In this document: positions 55,088 to 61,686 of the stretch, piece by piece
Layout: every line of letters starts with the position of its first letter
Numbering within the stretch: the stretch's first letter is position 1
From: an uncultured Clostridium sp.
Lineage (GTDB): Bacteria > Bacillota > Clostridia > TANB77 > CAG-508
Length of the DNA stretch: 64,000 nucleotides
Direction: 5' to 3'
Assembly: GCA_900553985.1 (NCBI GenBank)
Contig: USFW01000002.1
Span: forward strand, 1-64,000
Made by a program: the position numbers and the translations under genes
The notes under the pieces: model-generated
Databases searched by the model: none
The model's input: only the letters and a program-made list of their open reading frames with translations
Told to the model about the DNA's origin: nothing

Positions 55088-55240
55088 TTAACTATAATTC
55101 TCTGATTTTCCTTTGTGGATTTCTTTTTCAACAGGGAACTCCTTGAAAGCAATAGTATGAGATTTTATAAGACCTTTTTCTTTTGCAAGTAAAACTAATC
55201 TCTTAGCATTTTTTTGAATTTCACTAGTATTTGTTTTCAT
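55088..55240 (-). CDS. Probable 50-residue antitoxin of the MazF-like pair
   Basis: The gene has AAGGAGGGGG a few bases before its ATG. The protein starts MKTNTSEIQKNAKRLVLLAK and ends with a charged, probably disordered tail (FPVEKEIHKGKSENYS). Its size, position before the toxin gene and charge fit an antitoxin. Its family is not recognised. Both genes should be in one operon with tight coupling. Confidence 0.55.
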   Translation of the reverse strand: MKTNTSEIQKNAKRLVLLAKEKGLIKSHTIAFKEFPVEKEIHKGKSENYS

Positions 55241-55546
55241 AGTACCCCCTCCTTTTTTATTTATACATTATTATATCACAAAAAATATATAATTTCAAAT
55301 ATATATTTTGTACTTCTTTATTATTATATATACTTATTTTTTTTAATTGTCAATATTTTATTAAGTTTTTTTATTATTTTATACACTTTTTTCTCTATTA
55401 TACTTTTTTGCTAAAAAGCTAAAAAAATTGACTCTTCAAAACCTATTTTAAGCCGTTTTTATTTTATTCTAATATACTTACATCCCTTAATTTTAAGCCT
55501 TTTTTCATAATTTTAAAATATTTTTAACTTTTTTTTGAAAAAAGTA
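55241..55546. other. Gene-free prophage stretch
   Basis: About 300 bp of extremely T-rich DNA on the plus strand. A short direct repeat, ATTTTAAGCC followed by T-runs, occurs near 55450 and 55490. No reading frame is seen. It should hold the divergent promoter of the antitoxin gene. Confidence 0.4.
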
Positions 55547-55575
55547 TTGACATACTATGCATAGTATAGTACAAT
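55547..55575 (+). promoter_or_regulatory. Prophage promoter 1 with a 16-bp palindromic operator
   Basis: TTGACA at 55547-55552 and TACAAT at 55570-55575 are 17 bp apart. The spacer is filled by the perfect palindrome ATACTATGCATAGTAT (55552-55567). A nearly identical promoter is at 55985. Confidence 0.8.
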
Positions 55576-55608
55576 ATATTTAAGTTAAGAGAGAAAGGAG
55601 GAAAATAA

Positions 55609-55725
55609 ATGATTAATAAAATAAAAAGAGCATTGCTAAATACTAGATTAGCAGCCAAACTAATAGATAAGTATTTAAGCAAACGCCCTATAATCCAAAT
55701 TGCTAACTCTATTAATAAAGATTAG
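55609..55725 (+). CDS. 38-residue basic prophage peptide
   Basis: The gene follows promoter 1 and an AAAGGAGG site nine bases upstream. The peptide starts MINKIKRALLNTRLAAKLID and ends INKD. It is basic, with an amphipathic helix and no membrane helix. It is not recognised. A hairpin follows directly. It may be a small regulator or a prophage-encoded host-control peptide. Confidence 0.55.
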   Translation: MINKIKRALLNTRLAAKLIDKYLSKRPIIQIANSINKD

Positions 55726-55726
55726 C

Positions 55727-55752
55727 ACGAGAGAGGTTACTTCCTCTCTTGT
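55727..55752 (+). terminator. Hairpin after the 38-residue gene
   Basis: ACGAGAGAGG pairs with CCTCTCTTGT with one mismatch around a six-base loop. There is no T-run, so it may be an attenuator rather than a full terminator. Confidence 0.4.
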
Positions 55753-55802
55753 ATAAATAATTATATAATATATAATAAAAAAAATCAAGGGAGGTATTTT
55801 TG

Positions 55803-55976
55803 ATGGCAAGAAATTATGAAAAAGAAAGAGAATGGCAATTAAAAAAATATGACCAAATACGAGCTAATATAGACAAAGATCTTGGAACAGCATTAAGAAA
55901 AAAAATAAAAAGTGAAGGAAAAAGTATTGCTAGTTGGGTTACAGAGAATGCAAAAAAATATTTAAAAGAAAATTAA
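55803..55976 (+). CDS. 57-residue Arc-like DNA-binding protein
   Basis: The protein reads MARNYEKEREWQLKKYDQIR, then a strand-like ANIDKD, then LRKKIKSEGKSIASWVTENA. This is close to the ribbon-helix-helix pattern seen in small prophage Arc-like proteins (basic start, short strand, two helices with SIASWVT). The start follows GGGAGGT. It lies between the two twin promoters, so it may be the repressor that binds the palindromic operators in each. This is a testable inference. Confidence 0.7.
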   Translation: MARNYEKEREWQLKKYDQIRANIDKDLGTALRKKIKSEGKSIASWVTENAKKYLKEN

Positions 55977-55984
55977 AAAAAGTA

Positions 55985-56013
55985 TTGACATACTATGCAT
56001 AGTATAGTATAAT
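55985..56013 (+). promoter_or_regulatory. Prophage promoter 2 with the same palindromic operator
   Basis: TTGACA at 55985-55990 and TATAAT at 56008-56013 are perfect and 17 bp apart. The same ATACTATGCATAGTAT palindrome is at 55990-56005. The following leader is almost the same as that of promoter 1 (AATATATTTAAGTTAAGAGA). Confidence 0.85.
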
Positions 56014-56047
56014 ATATTTAAGTTAAGAGAGAAAGGAAATGATTATT

Positions 56048-56242
56048 ATGGTAAAAACAATTTATTATACAGTAGAAAATGGAATAAAAAATTTAGAATG
56101 GATAGCAAGAGATATAGAAACTAAAGAAGTTGTAAAAGAATTTGAAGATATGCAACAAGCTTTAAAATTTGTAAACGAAAATGAAAATACAGAATTATAT
56201 GATAGAACAACAAAACAAGTTTTTGAATTTATAAGAAGATAA
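56048..56242 (+). CDS. Hypothetical 64-residue prophage protein
   Basis: The protein is not recognised. It starts MVKTIYYTVENGIKNLEWIA and is acidic and mixed alpha/beta. ATG at 56048 was chosen because GAAAGGA is then ten bases upstream; ATG at 56039 would be too close. It is the first gene behind promoter 2 and is followed by two more genes. Confidence 0.6.
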   Translation: MVKTIYYTVENGIKNLEWIARDIETKEVVKEFEDMQQALKFVNENENTELYDRTTKQVFEFIRR

Positions 56243-56278
56243 AATGTAAATAATTTATTATAAAAGGAGGAATTTAAA

Positions 56279-56521
56279 ATGAGAAAAGTAGAAGAAAATT
56301 TAACACAAGAAGAATTTAATAGTTATTGTGAGGATGTTAGAAATAGAATGGAAAGTGAAACAACATATTATGGGCAAATAGACGAAACAGTTGCTTATTC
56401 TGGAGATTTAAAAGTAAAACATATTTATGGGGATGAAAATGATGAACATGAATCTGTTTTATACGAAGAAAAATACAATGAAGAAAATGACACTGTAACT
56501 TATGATATTTGGGAAGATTAA
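56279..56521 (+). CDS. Hypothetical acidic 80-residue prophage protein
   Basis: The protein is not recognised. It is very acidic, with LTQEEFNSYCEDVRNRMESE and an end rich in Glu, Asp and Tyr (VTYDIWED). The start follows AAAGGAGG. Such small acidic proteins are frequent in prophage early regions and can mimic DNA, as anti-restriction proteins do; this is only a thought. Its stop is two bases before the next start. Confidence 0.6.
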   Translation: MRKVEENLTQEEFNSYCEDVRNRMESETTYYGQIDETVAYSGDLKVKHIYGDENDEHESVLYEEKYNEENDTVTYDIWED

Positions 56522-56523
56522 TT

Positions 56524-57024
56524 ATGGGAACTTTTAAAGATTTAACAGGTAAAAAATTTAATAGATTAACCGTATTAGGTTTAGCAGAAAGAAATTCTAG
56601 TGGGCAAATACAATGGAAATGTAAATGTGATTGTGGTAACATTGTATTTGCTACTACAACTTATCTAAAAACAGGACATACAAAATCCTGTGGTTGCTTA
56701 AATAGAGAGTCTGCATCCAAAAGGTTAAAAAGCAAAACATTTGTAGAAGCAAGAAATAATTATAGAAAAAATAACTTTTTAATAGAAGGAACTTCTTTAG
56801 CTTTAATCTCTTCTGCTAATTTAAGAAAAAACAACAAAACTGGCATTAATGGTGTTTATTGGGATAAAAAATTAAAAAAATATAGAGTTTCTATATGTTT
56901 ACAAAGACAAAAAATTAACTTAGGTGCTTTCGAAACATTGGAAGAAGCTAAAAAAGTTAGACTAGACGCAGAAGAAAAATACTACAAGCCAATTATAGAA
57001 AAATATAAAGACAGTAGCAACTAA
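56524..57024 (+). CDS. Phage AP2-domain protein with an N-terminal zinc-binding module
   Basis: The 166-residue protein begins MGTFKDLTGKKFNRLTVLGL, a common phage/homing protein start. A Cys-rich part (WKCKCDCGN and SCGCLN) forms a probable zinc site. The C-terminal part is an AP2-type DNA-binding fold: GINGVYWDKKLKKYRVSICL and INLGAFETLEEAKKVRLDAE. Proteins of this plan often carry an HNH domain, but none is present here. Its role is DNA binding, target unknown. Start 56524 lies two bases after the previous stop. A longer start at 56509 would overlap it. Confidence 0.85.
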   Translation: MGTFKDLTGKKFNRLTVLGLAERNSSGQIQWKCKCDCGNIVFATTTYLKTGHTKSCGCLNRESASKRLKSKTFVEARNNYRKNNFLIEGTSLALISSANLRKNNKTGINGVYWDKKLKKYRVSICLQRQKINLGAFETLEEAKKVRLDAEEKYYKPIIEKYKDSSN

Positions 57025-57040
57025 TAATCTACTGTCTTAT
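57007..57040 (+). terminator. Terminator after the AP2 gene
   Basis: AGACAGTAG pairs with CTACTGTCT around an 11-base loop, followed by a T-rich but interrupted stretch. The remaining gap to 57240 shows nothing recognisable. Confidence 0.5.
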
Positions 57041-57240
57041 ATTTATATCTTTTTTACACCTTGTATTATAGTTAAGCTTGTTTTTAAATATTAGAAAACT
57101 AATATTTATTTAAAATTATAAAATAATTTTAATACATCTCATGTTATAGTTAAACTAAATAAGTTATATTTTTTATATCATAATTGCTAAATATTGTCAA
57201 TATTTTTTTAAAATTAAAAATTAAAAACTCCTATTAGAAT

Positions 57241-58038
57241 TTATAATCCACCATTATATTTAACAAATCCTACTTTTCTGTTTAAAACTTTTCCTTCTGA
57301 ATCCGTAATATAATATGCTACTATGTATTTGCCTTGCATTATCCCAAAACATTCTGCATATTCTTGTGGATATATTGTTCCTATTTTTTTTGTACAATTA
57401 ACATCTCCATATACTATTTCTGGTTTTGTTCCATTTTTCCATGTTTTTGGCATATTAAATTCCTCCCAATTATTATTATTTGTATTTCCAACTTCATTAG
57501 AGTTACAACTTCCTTCTTTTAATCCAAAGCCTTCTGCTACTCCATCTGCTATCGCTTGGCAAATTGCATCTTTATTGTTTTGGTATGTTTGTATATCTTC
57601 TGCATTATCTATAAAACATACTTCCAGTAAAGCAGAACTTACACCTTTTTTCTTAGCAGAATAGATTACATTAAAATTCTTTTCTTTTACTCCTCTAACT
57701 GTGAAGAATTGTGATAATTTATTCATTATTTTTTCTTCTACTGTTTTTGCATTTTCTATTCTTGTTGTGTATATCTCTGCTCCTTTTGCACTGCCGTTAA
57801 AGCTATTAAAATGGATTTCTAGCACATAATTATAGTTAGCAAAGTTAACTTGTATATTTCCATTATTAACATCTTTAAAAGCGTCCCTAGTTTGATTATA
57901 CACATCTATATCTGCATATCTTTTAAGTTTTTCTTTTAGCATATTTACCACTTCTCTAGTTAAGTCTGCTTCTTTATATCCATTTGCACAAGCTCCATTA
58001 TCTCCTGCACCATGGCCACTAATTAATAATATTTTCAT
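57241..58038 (-). CDS. N-acetylmuramoyl-L-alanine amidase (prophage endolysin)
   Basis: The 265-residue protein is an amidase_3 enzyme that cuts peptidoglycan. Zinc ligands are visible in LISGHGAGDNGACANGYKEA (His and Glu near residue 8-24) and LEIHFNSFNGSA (His). The catalytic Glu is in SALLEVCFIDNAEDI. The C-terminal 80 residues are a separate domain, probably for wall binding (KPEIVYGDVNCTKKIG). The start follows AAGGAAATG-like sequence and a holin gene ends four bases upstream, so it is the last gene of the lysis module. There is no signal peptide, consistent with holin-dependent release. Confidence 0.92.
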   Translation of the reverse strand: MKILLISGHGAGDNGACANGYKEADLTREVVNMLKEKLKRYADIDVYNQTRDAFKDVNNGNIQVNFANYNYVLEIHFNSFNGSAKGAEIYTTRIENAKTVEEKIMNKLSQFFTVRGVKEKNFNVIYSAKKKGVSSALLEVCFIDNAEDIQTYQNNKDAICQAIADGVAEGFGLKEGSCNSNEVGNTNNNNWEEFNMPKTWKNGTKPEIVYGDVNCTKKIGTIYPQEYAECFGIMQGKYIVAYYITDSEGKVLNRKVGFVKYNGGL

Positions 58039-58042
58039 TCCT

Positions 58043-58315
58043 TTATTTCTCCTTATTAATTAAATTTCTAAACATTTCGTATAGCCCTGTACTAGCAAGA
58101 CCACTAATCATTCCGCCTAAAATTACTTCTGCATTAATTCCATTTATATTTATTAGAATATTTGTTATAGTTCCTAAAATTAGCATTATTAAAGGTATGT
58201 ATTTATTTGGTATAAAATCCAAACTATTTTTTATTACAAATCCTACGCATAAGCAAATTCCTAAAACTACAATATTTACATAGTTTAATAAAACTGTTAT
58301 ATCCATTTCATTCAC
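58043..58315 (-). CDS. Phage holin
   Basis: The 90-residue protein has two or three membrane helices: LLNYVNIVVLGICLCVGFVI, YIPLIMLILGTITNILI and ILGGMISGLASTGLYEMF, with a charged end NLINKEK. This is the pattern of small Clostridia phage holins that precede the endolysin gene. It would form membrane holes to release the amidase. The start follows AAGGAGTG. Confidence 0.8.
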   Translation of the reverse strand: MNEMDITVLLNYVNIVVLGICLCVGFVIKNSLDFIPNKYIPLIMLILGTITNILININGINAEVILGGMISGLASTGLYEMFRNLINKEK

Positions 58316-58318
58316 TCC

Positions 58319-58753
58319 TTAATTTAAAAATTTTGATAATCCTAAAGCACCAGCAATAAGTGCTAAGGCTCCTGTTAGAATCCAAGAAAATACTTTACTT
58401 TTAGAATTTCTCCAATTATTAGCGTCTTTTATTACTGTTTCTTGTTGCAGTTTTACATCTAATTTTTCGTATTTCTTTTCTAATTCGTTGTATTTTTCTT
58501 TTAATATTTCTGTTTCTTTACTATTTGCAGTATTGCTTCTCATTATCGCTTCTTTAAAATTTAAGCTTGTTGTTTTTAAATCTTCTGCAATATTTTTAAT
58601 TTGTTCTACAGTAACAGAAAGAGACTTATCTATATTGCTTAACACTTCTTCGTTTTTTTCTATTCTTGTCTCTATTTCATTCAATCTTTTTGTGTTAGAC
58701 TTAGCTCTTTCTTCTACTGCAACTAATCTTTCTATTATCTTATTGTTTTCCAT
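58319..58753 (-). CDS. XhlA-like lysis accessory protein
   Basis: The 144-residue protein has a long coiled coil (VAVEERAKSNTKRLNEIETR and following heptads) and one C-terminal membrane helix (VFSWILTGALALIAGALGLS). This matches the haemolysin XhlA type that helps the holin. It overlaps the upstream gene by 14 bases and lies three bases before the holin, so the module is a tight operon. Confidence 0.8.
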   Translation of the reverse strand: MENNKIIERLVAVEERAKSNTKRLNEIETRIEKNEEVLSNIDKSLSVTVEQIKNIAEDLKTTSLNFKEAIMRSNTANSKETEILKEKYNELEKKYEKLDVKLQQETVIKDANNWRNSKSKVFSWILTGALALIAGALGLSKFLN

Positions 58754-58940
58754 CTGCTATTTCCTCCACTTCTAAATCAGGAATTGTGTATACTTCTTCT
58801 ACTTTTAAAGTTAAAGCTGTATATTCTTCATCGTTTATTTGGTTAACTGCATAAAATACTGCTAATTTAGCATTTGCTTCTTCTTTATTTTTGTAGAATT
58901 TTTTGTTTATTAAATTCTCTAATAATTTTGATATTTGCAT
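58740..58940 (-). CDS. Small prophage protein, 66 residues
   Basis: The protein is not recognised. It is helical, starts MQISKLLENLINKKFYKNKE, and ends with an acidic tail (LEVEEIADGKQ). Its start is directly at the stop of the tail-fibre gene and its end overlaps the XhlA-like gene. Small proteins at this position are common between tail and lysis genes (for example XkdX-type), but no firm match is claimed. Confidence 0.65.
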   Translation of the reverse strand: MQISKLLENLINKKFYKNKEEANAKLAVFYAVNQINDEEYTALTLKVEEVYTIPDLEVEEIADGKQ

Positions 58941-61136
58941 TTATAACACCTCTCTTTCTATATCTGTTTGTAAATTATCTAATAATACAGAGCTTGTCTT
59001 TGTTGTGCTTAACAATTGGTTAATTACATTTACTTGTTGCTCTAAATTACTTGTTTTATTATCTATATATGTTTTTGTATCTGCTATGTATTTTAGCTTT
59101 AATTTTGCTATGCTATCTGTTGTTATATTTGTTACTGGTTTGTAGGTTGGGAAATTGTCTAATTGGTCTAAGACTTCTGCTTGTTCTGGGGTGCAAGGTA
59201 TTTTTGTTGGAATTTCTCTTTTATAATCTACATATACTGGATTTCCTAAATTATTTTTACTTTTTAGCCAGTTTTTAAATAATTCTAAATTTTCGCAAAA
59301 TTTGTTATTTATTCTAATACCTATGGAACCATTTTCAGCATATATAAAATTTTGAGCAACTAATTTGTGCCAATCTTCAGCTTGCCTTTTTTTAAAATAA
59401 TTACAGTATAATTCAGTGTTTTTTGGTACATCTTGTATTTTTAGATATGTTCCAAAATATCCTGCTACAATCAAAGTACTAGCTGTCCAATTTTCTGTAC
59501 CTGTTAATTTAACTTCTCCCCACCCATGCACTTCTTTCCAACCATCTGCTTCTTTAATAAAGTAGTCTCCTTCTAGCATTGGTTGTTGGATTGGTAATAT
59601 TTTAGTTTCTTCTTGGTGTTCTACGAATCCCCCCGTTTCTTTATCTTCTTCTACCATAACTCCTATTTCTAAATTATTAAATGTAATGTCTTTATTGAAT
59701 GCCATATATAATTCTACTTTTCCAGCATTTGTTGTCATAGATTTCCCCGTTAATTTGGATCCAGTTTTTGTTATGTTAAAGTCTGCTGTTAAGCCTATTG
59801 TATTAAAATTAGCATTAAATCCTAATCCATTTACTTTGTTTGTTATAGAAAGTATATAATTCCTGTTTTCTCTAGTATTAAATGTTCCTATTTTATATTT
59901 ATCATTTTGCTTTGTTGTAGTTCCATTTAATACTATTTTTCCACTGTTTTTATTTACTGTTATTCCGTCTATAGTTGCTGGTAATTCTGTTAAACTTAAT
60001 ATGTTTTGTGTTTGTTTCTTTATCCCTACACTACCTTGTCCGAATTTAGAATAACTTGTTGCTTCTGTACCTTTTTCTAGTTTAGGGGAAAATATTTTAT
60101 TATTAACTGTTTCCCCTTGTTTTACTTGTATATATACATTTTTTAATAAAACCTCTGTATTAAAAGTTAATGTAGATGGATTATTAAGTCCATCAAACCA
60201 GTCATTAAATTCTGTACTTTCAACATAAGCTTTTCCGTCTTTTATTGTATATGTCCCTGCTGGTAATTTTACATTTGCTACTAAAGATATTTGTGCTAAA
60301 CTAGTTGCAGTTCCATTTGCTGTTACTGTCCCATCTGTATTTACTGTGAATGTTATTCCGTTTGTTGTTAATGTTTTAGCAGTATTTTCTAATAAATTAA
60401 TGTTATCTCCTACTGCTCTTATTTCAGATGGATATTCTGGACTTGGACTTACTCCGTATTGTTCGTATGATTTTGCCACAGTTCCTTTATTTATTTGTGG
60501 CTTTATCATTGCATTTGTTATATTTGTTCCTGCATAAATATATATTCTAACCTTTACATTGTCTTTCGGCTGTAAAACTTGTGGGGTAGAATTTGGAATA
60601 TTAACATTATAATCGCTCCCTTGTATTTGTATAAGCATTTTGTTATATCCATATCCATCACACATTCCGCTAAAAATAGATTGTTCAGTAATTGCAAAAT
60701 TCCCCGTAATGTCTAGTGACGTATTTGATGTTGCTGTTCCATTTAATGTTATAGATTTGTCCTTATTTATTTTTACAGTTATTCCATTTACAGTCCTATC
60801 TGTTAATATGTTTTCTAATATGTTATATCCTTCTCTTACATCTTGCTCCACATTCCCCAAAACTTCTAGTTTTCCTTCTAAATCACTACTGTCTTCTACA
60901 TGTATGCTTTGTCCTTCTACCTCCAAATTTATCATGTTTTCTCTGTCTTTTTTTATTTGGGCTTCTAATTTAGTGTTTTGTTCTTGGAGATTTGTTACTT
61001 TATCATCAACTGTATCAGCAAATTTATCTATCTTGTCCCAGTTTTGATTTAATGCTAAGTCTATATCAAATTTATTTTCGTTTGTCTCTAGAGGTTCATC
61101 ATGTTTAAATAGTTTTAAGTTTTTTGTTTCGCTCAT
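58941..61136 (-). CDS. Phage tail fibre or baseplate protein with three internal repeats
   Basis: The 731-residue protein starts MSETKNLKLFKHDEPLETNE, typical for prophage tail proteins, followed by a coiled coil (residues about 40-75). Three related modules follow, each with N-I/L-L then xGITVxxxxDGxxxxNGTAT: at about residues 107, 247 and 385. TVNGITVKINKDKSITLNGT and TTNGITFTVNTDGTVTANGT are two of them. The C-terminal part ends in a coiled coil with DNKTSNLEQQVNVINQLL. Such modules often bind sugars. It lies ten bases from the next upstream gene. Confidence 0.8.
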   Translation of the reverse strand: MSETKNLKLFKHDEPLETNENKFDIDLALNQNWDKIDKFADTVDDKVTNLQEQNTKLEAQIKKDRENMINLEVEGQSIHVEDSSDLEGKLEVLGNVEQDVREGYNILENILTDRTVNGITVKINKDKSITLNGTATSNTSLDITGNFAITEQSIFSGMCDGYGYNKMLIQIQGSDYNVNIPNSTPQVLQPKDNVKVRIYIYAGTNITNAMIKPQINKGTVAKSYEQYGVSPSPEYPSEIRAVGDNINLLENTAKTLTTNGITFTVNTDGTVTANGTATSLAQISLVANVKLPAGTYTIKDGKAYVESTEFNDWFDGLNNPSTLTFNTEVLLKNVYIQVKQGETVNNKIFSPKLEKGTEATSYSKFGQGSVGIKKQTQNILSLTELPATIDGITVNKNSGKIVLNGTTTKQNDKYKIGTFNTRENRNYILSITNKVNGLGFNANFNTIGLTADFNITKTGSKLTGKSMTTNAGKVELYMAFNKDITFNNLEIGVMVEEDKETGGFVEHQEETKILPIQQPMLEGDYFIKEADGWKEVHGWGEVKLTGTENWTASTLIVAGYFGTYLKIQDVPKNTELYCNYFKKRQAEDWHKLVAQNFIYAENGSIGIRINNKFCENLELFKNWLKSKNNLGNPVYVDYKREIPTKIPCTPEQAEVLDQLDNFPTYKPVTNITTDSIAKLKLKYIADTKTYIDNKTSNLEQQVNVINQLLSTTKTSSVLLDNLQTDIEREVL

Positions 61137-61146
61137 TTTTTACCTC

Positions 61147-61686
61147 CTACTTAAGAATCATTACCTGTAAATATCCTTCTAATATTTCAGTTTCCCCTGC
61201 ATTTTGACTTTCTAACACAATACTTATCTTATCTCCATTGTTTGCTGATAAATATGTACTTATACATACTGTATTATAGCCAGTGTCGTTTGATTGATAG
61301 CTTGCTTCAACTGTCTTTCCATTTTTTTGGAGCATTACAGCCTTATCTCCAGCATTGCCGAAGAATCCTATTCCTCCAGTAAAAACGTCAACTTTTACTA
61401 ATTTTGCCTCGCCAGAAATTGTTATTGCGTTATTGTTTAATGCTAAATATTCCTTTTCATTGTCATTGTTAATATCAACTGTCCCAAGCGATATTGTTGC
61501 TTTTCCGTAGCTACCACTAGTTTGCAATTTCTGTCTATTAATTCTTGCTTTTAATATTGGTTTCTTTTCTACTTCTGTAATAGCTTCTTGTGTGTTGTTT
61601 TCCATTTGCTTTAGATTTCCACTGTCAATAGGAGTATCTTCACTAGGTTCATCTTTCCACCCTATTCTTTTCAACTCTACTGCCAT
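61147..61686 (-). CDS. Prophage structural protein, 179 residues
   Basis: The protein starts MAVELKRIGWKDEPSEDTPI and has a short linker, then a beta-rich domain (SYGKATISLGTVDINNDNEK, AKLVKVDVFTGGIGFFGNAG). The beginning resembles tail-linked proteins of Clostridia prophages, in which the first residues attach to the baseplate. The start follows AAGGAGGG. Its 5' end overlaps the end of the S74 tail gene by 38 bases. Confidence 0.65.
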   Translation of the reverse strand: MAVELKRIGWKDEPSEDTPIDSGNLKQMENNTQEAITEVEKKPILKARINRQKLQTSGSYGKATISLGTVDINNDNEKEYLALNNNAITISGEAKLVKVDVFTGGIGFFGNAGDKAVMLQKNGKTVEASYQSNDTGYNTVCISTYLSANNGDKISIVLESQNAGETEILEGYLQVMILK

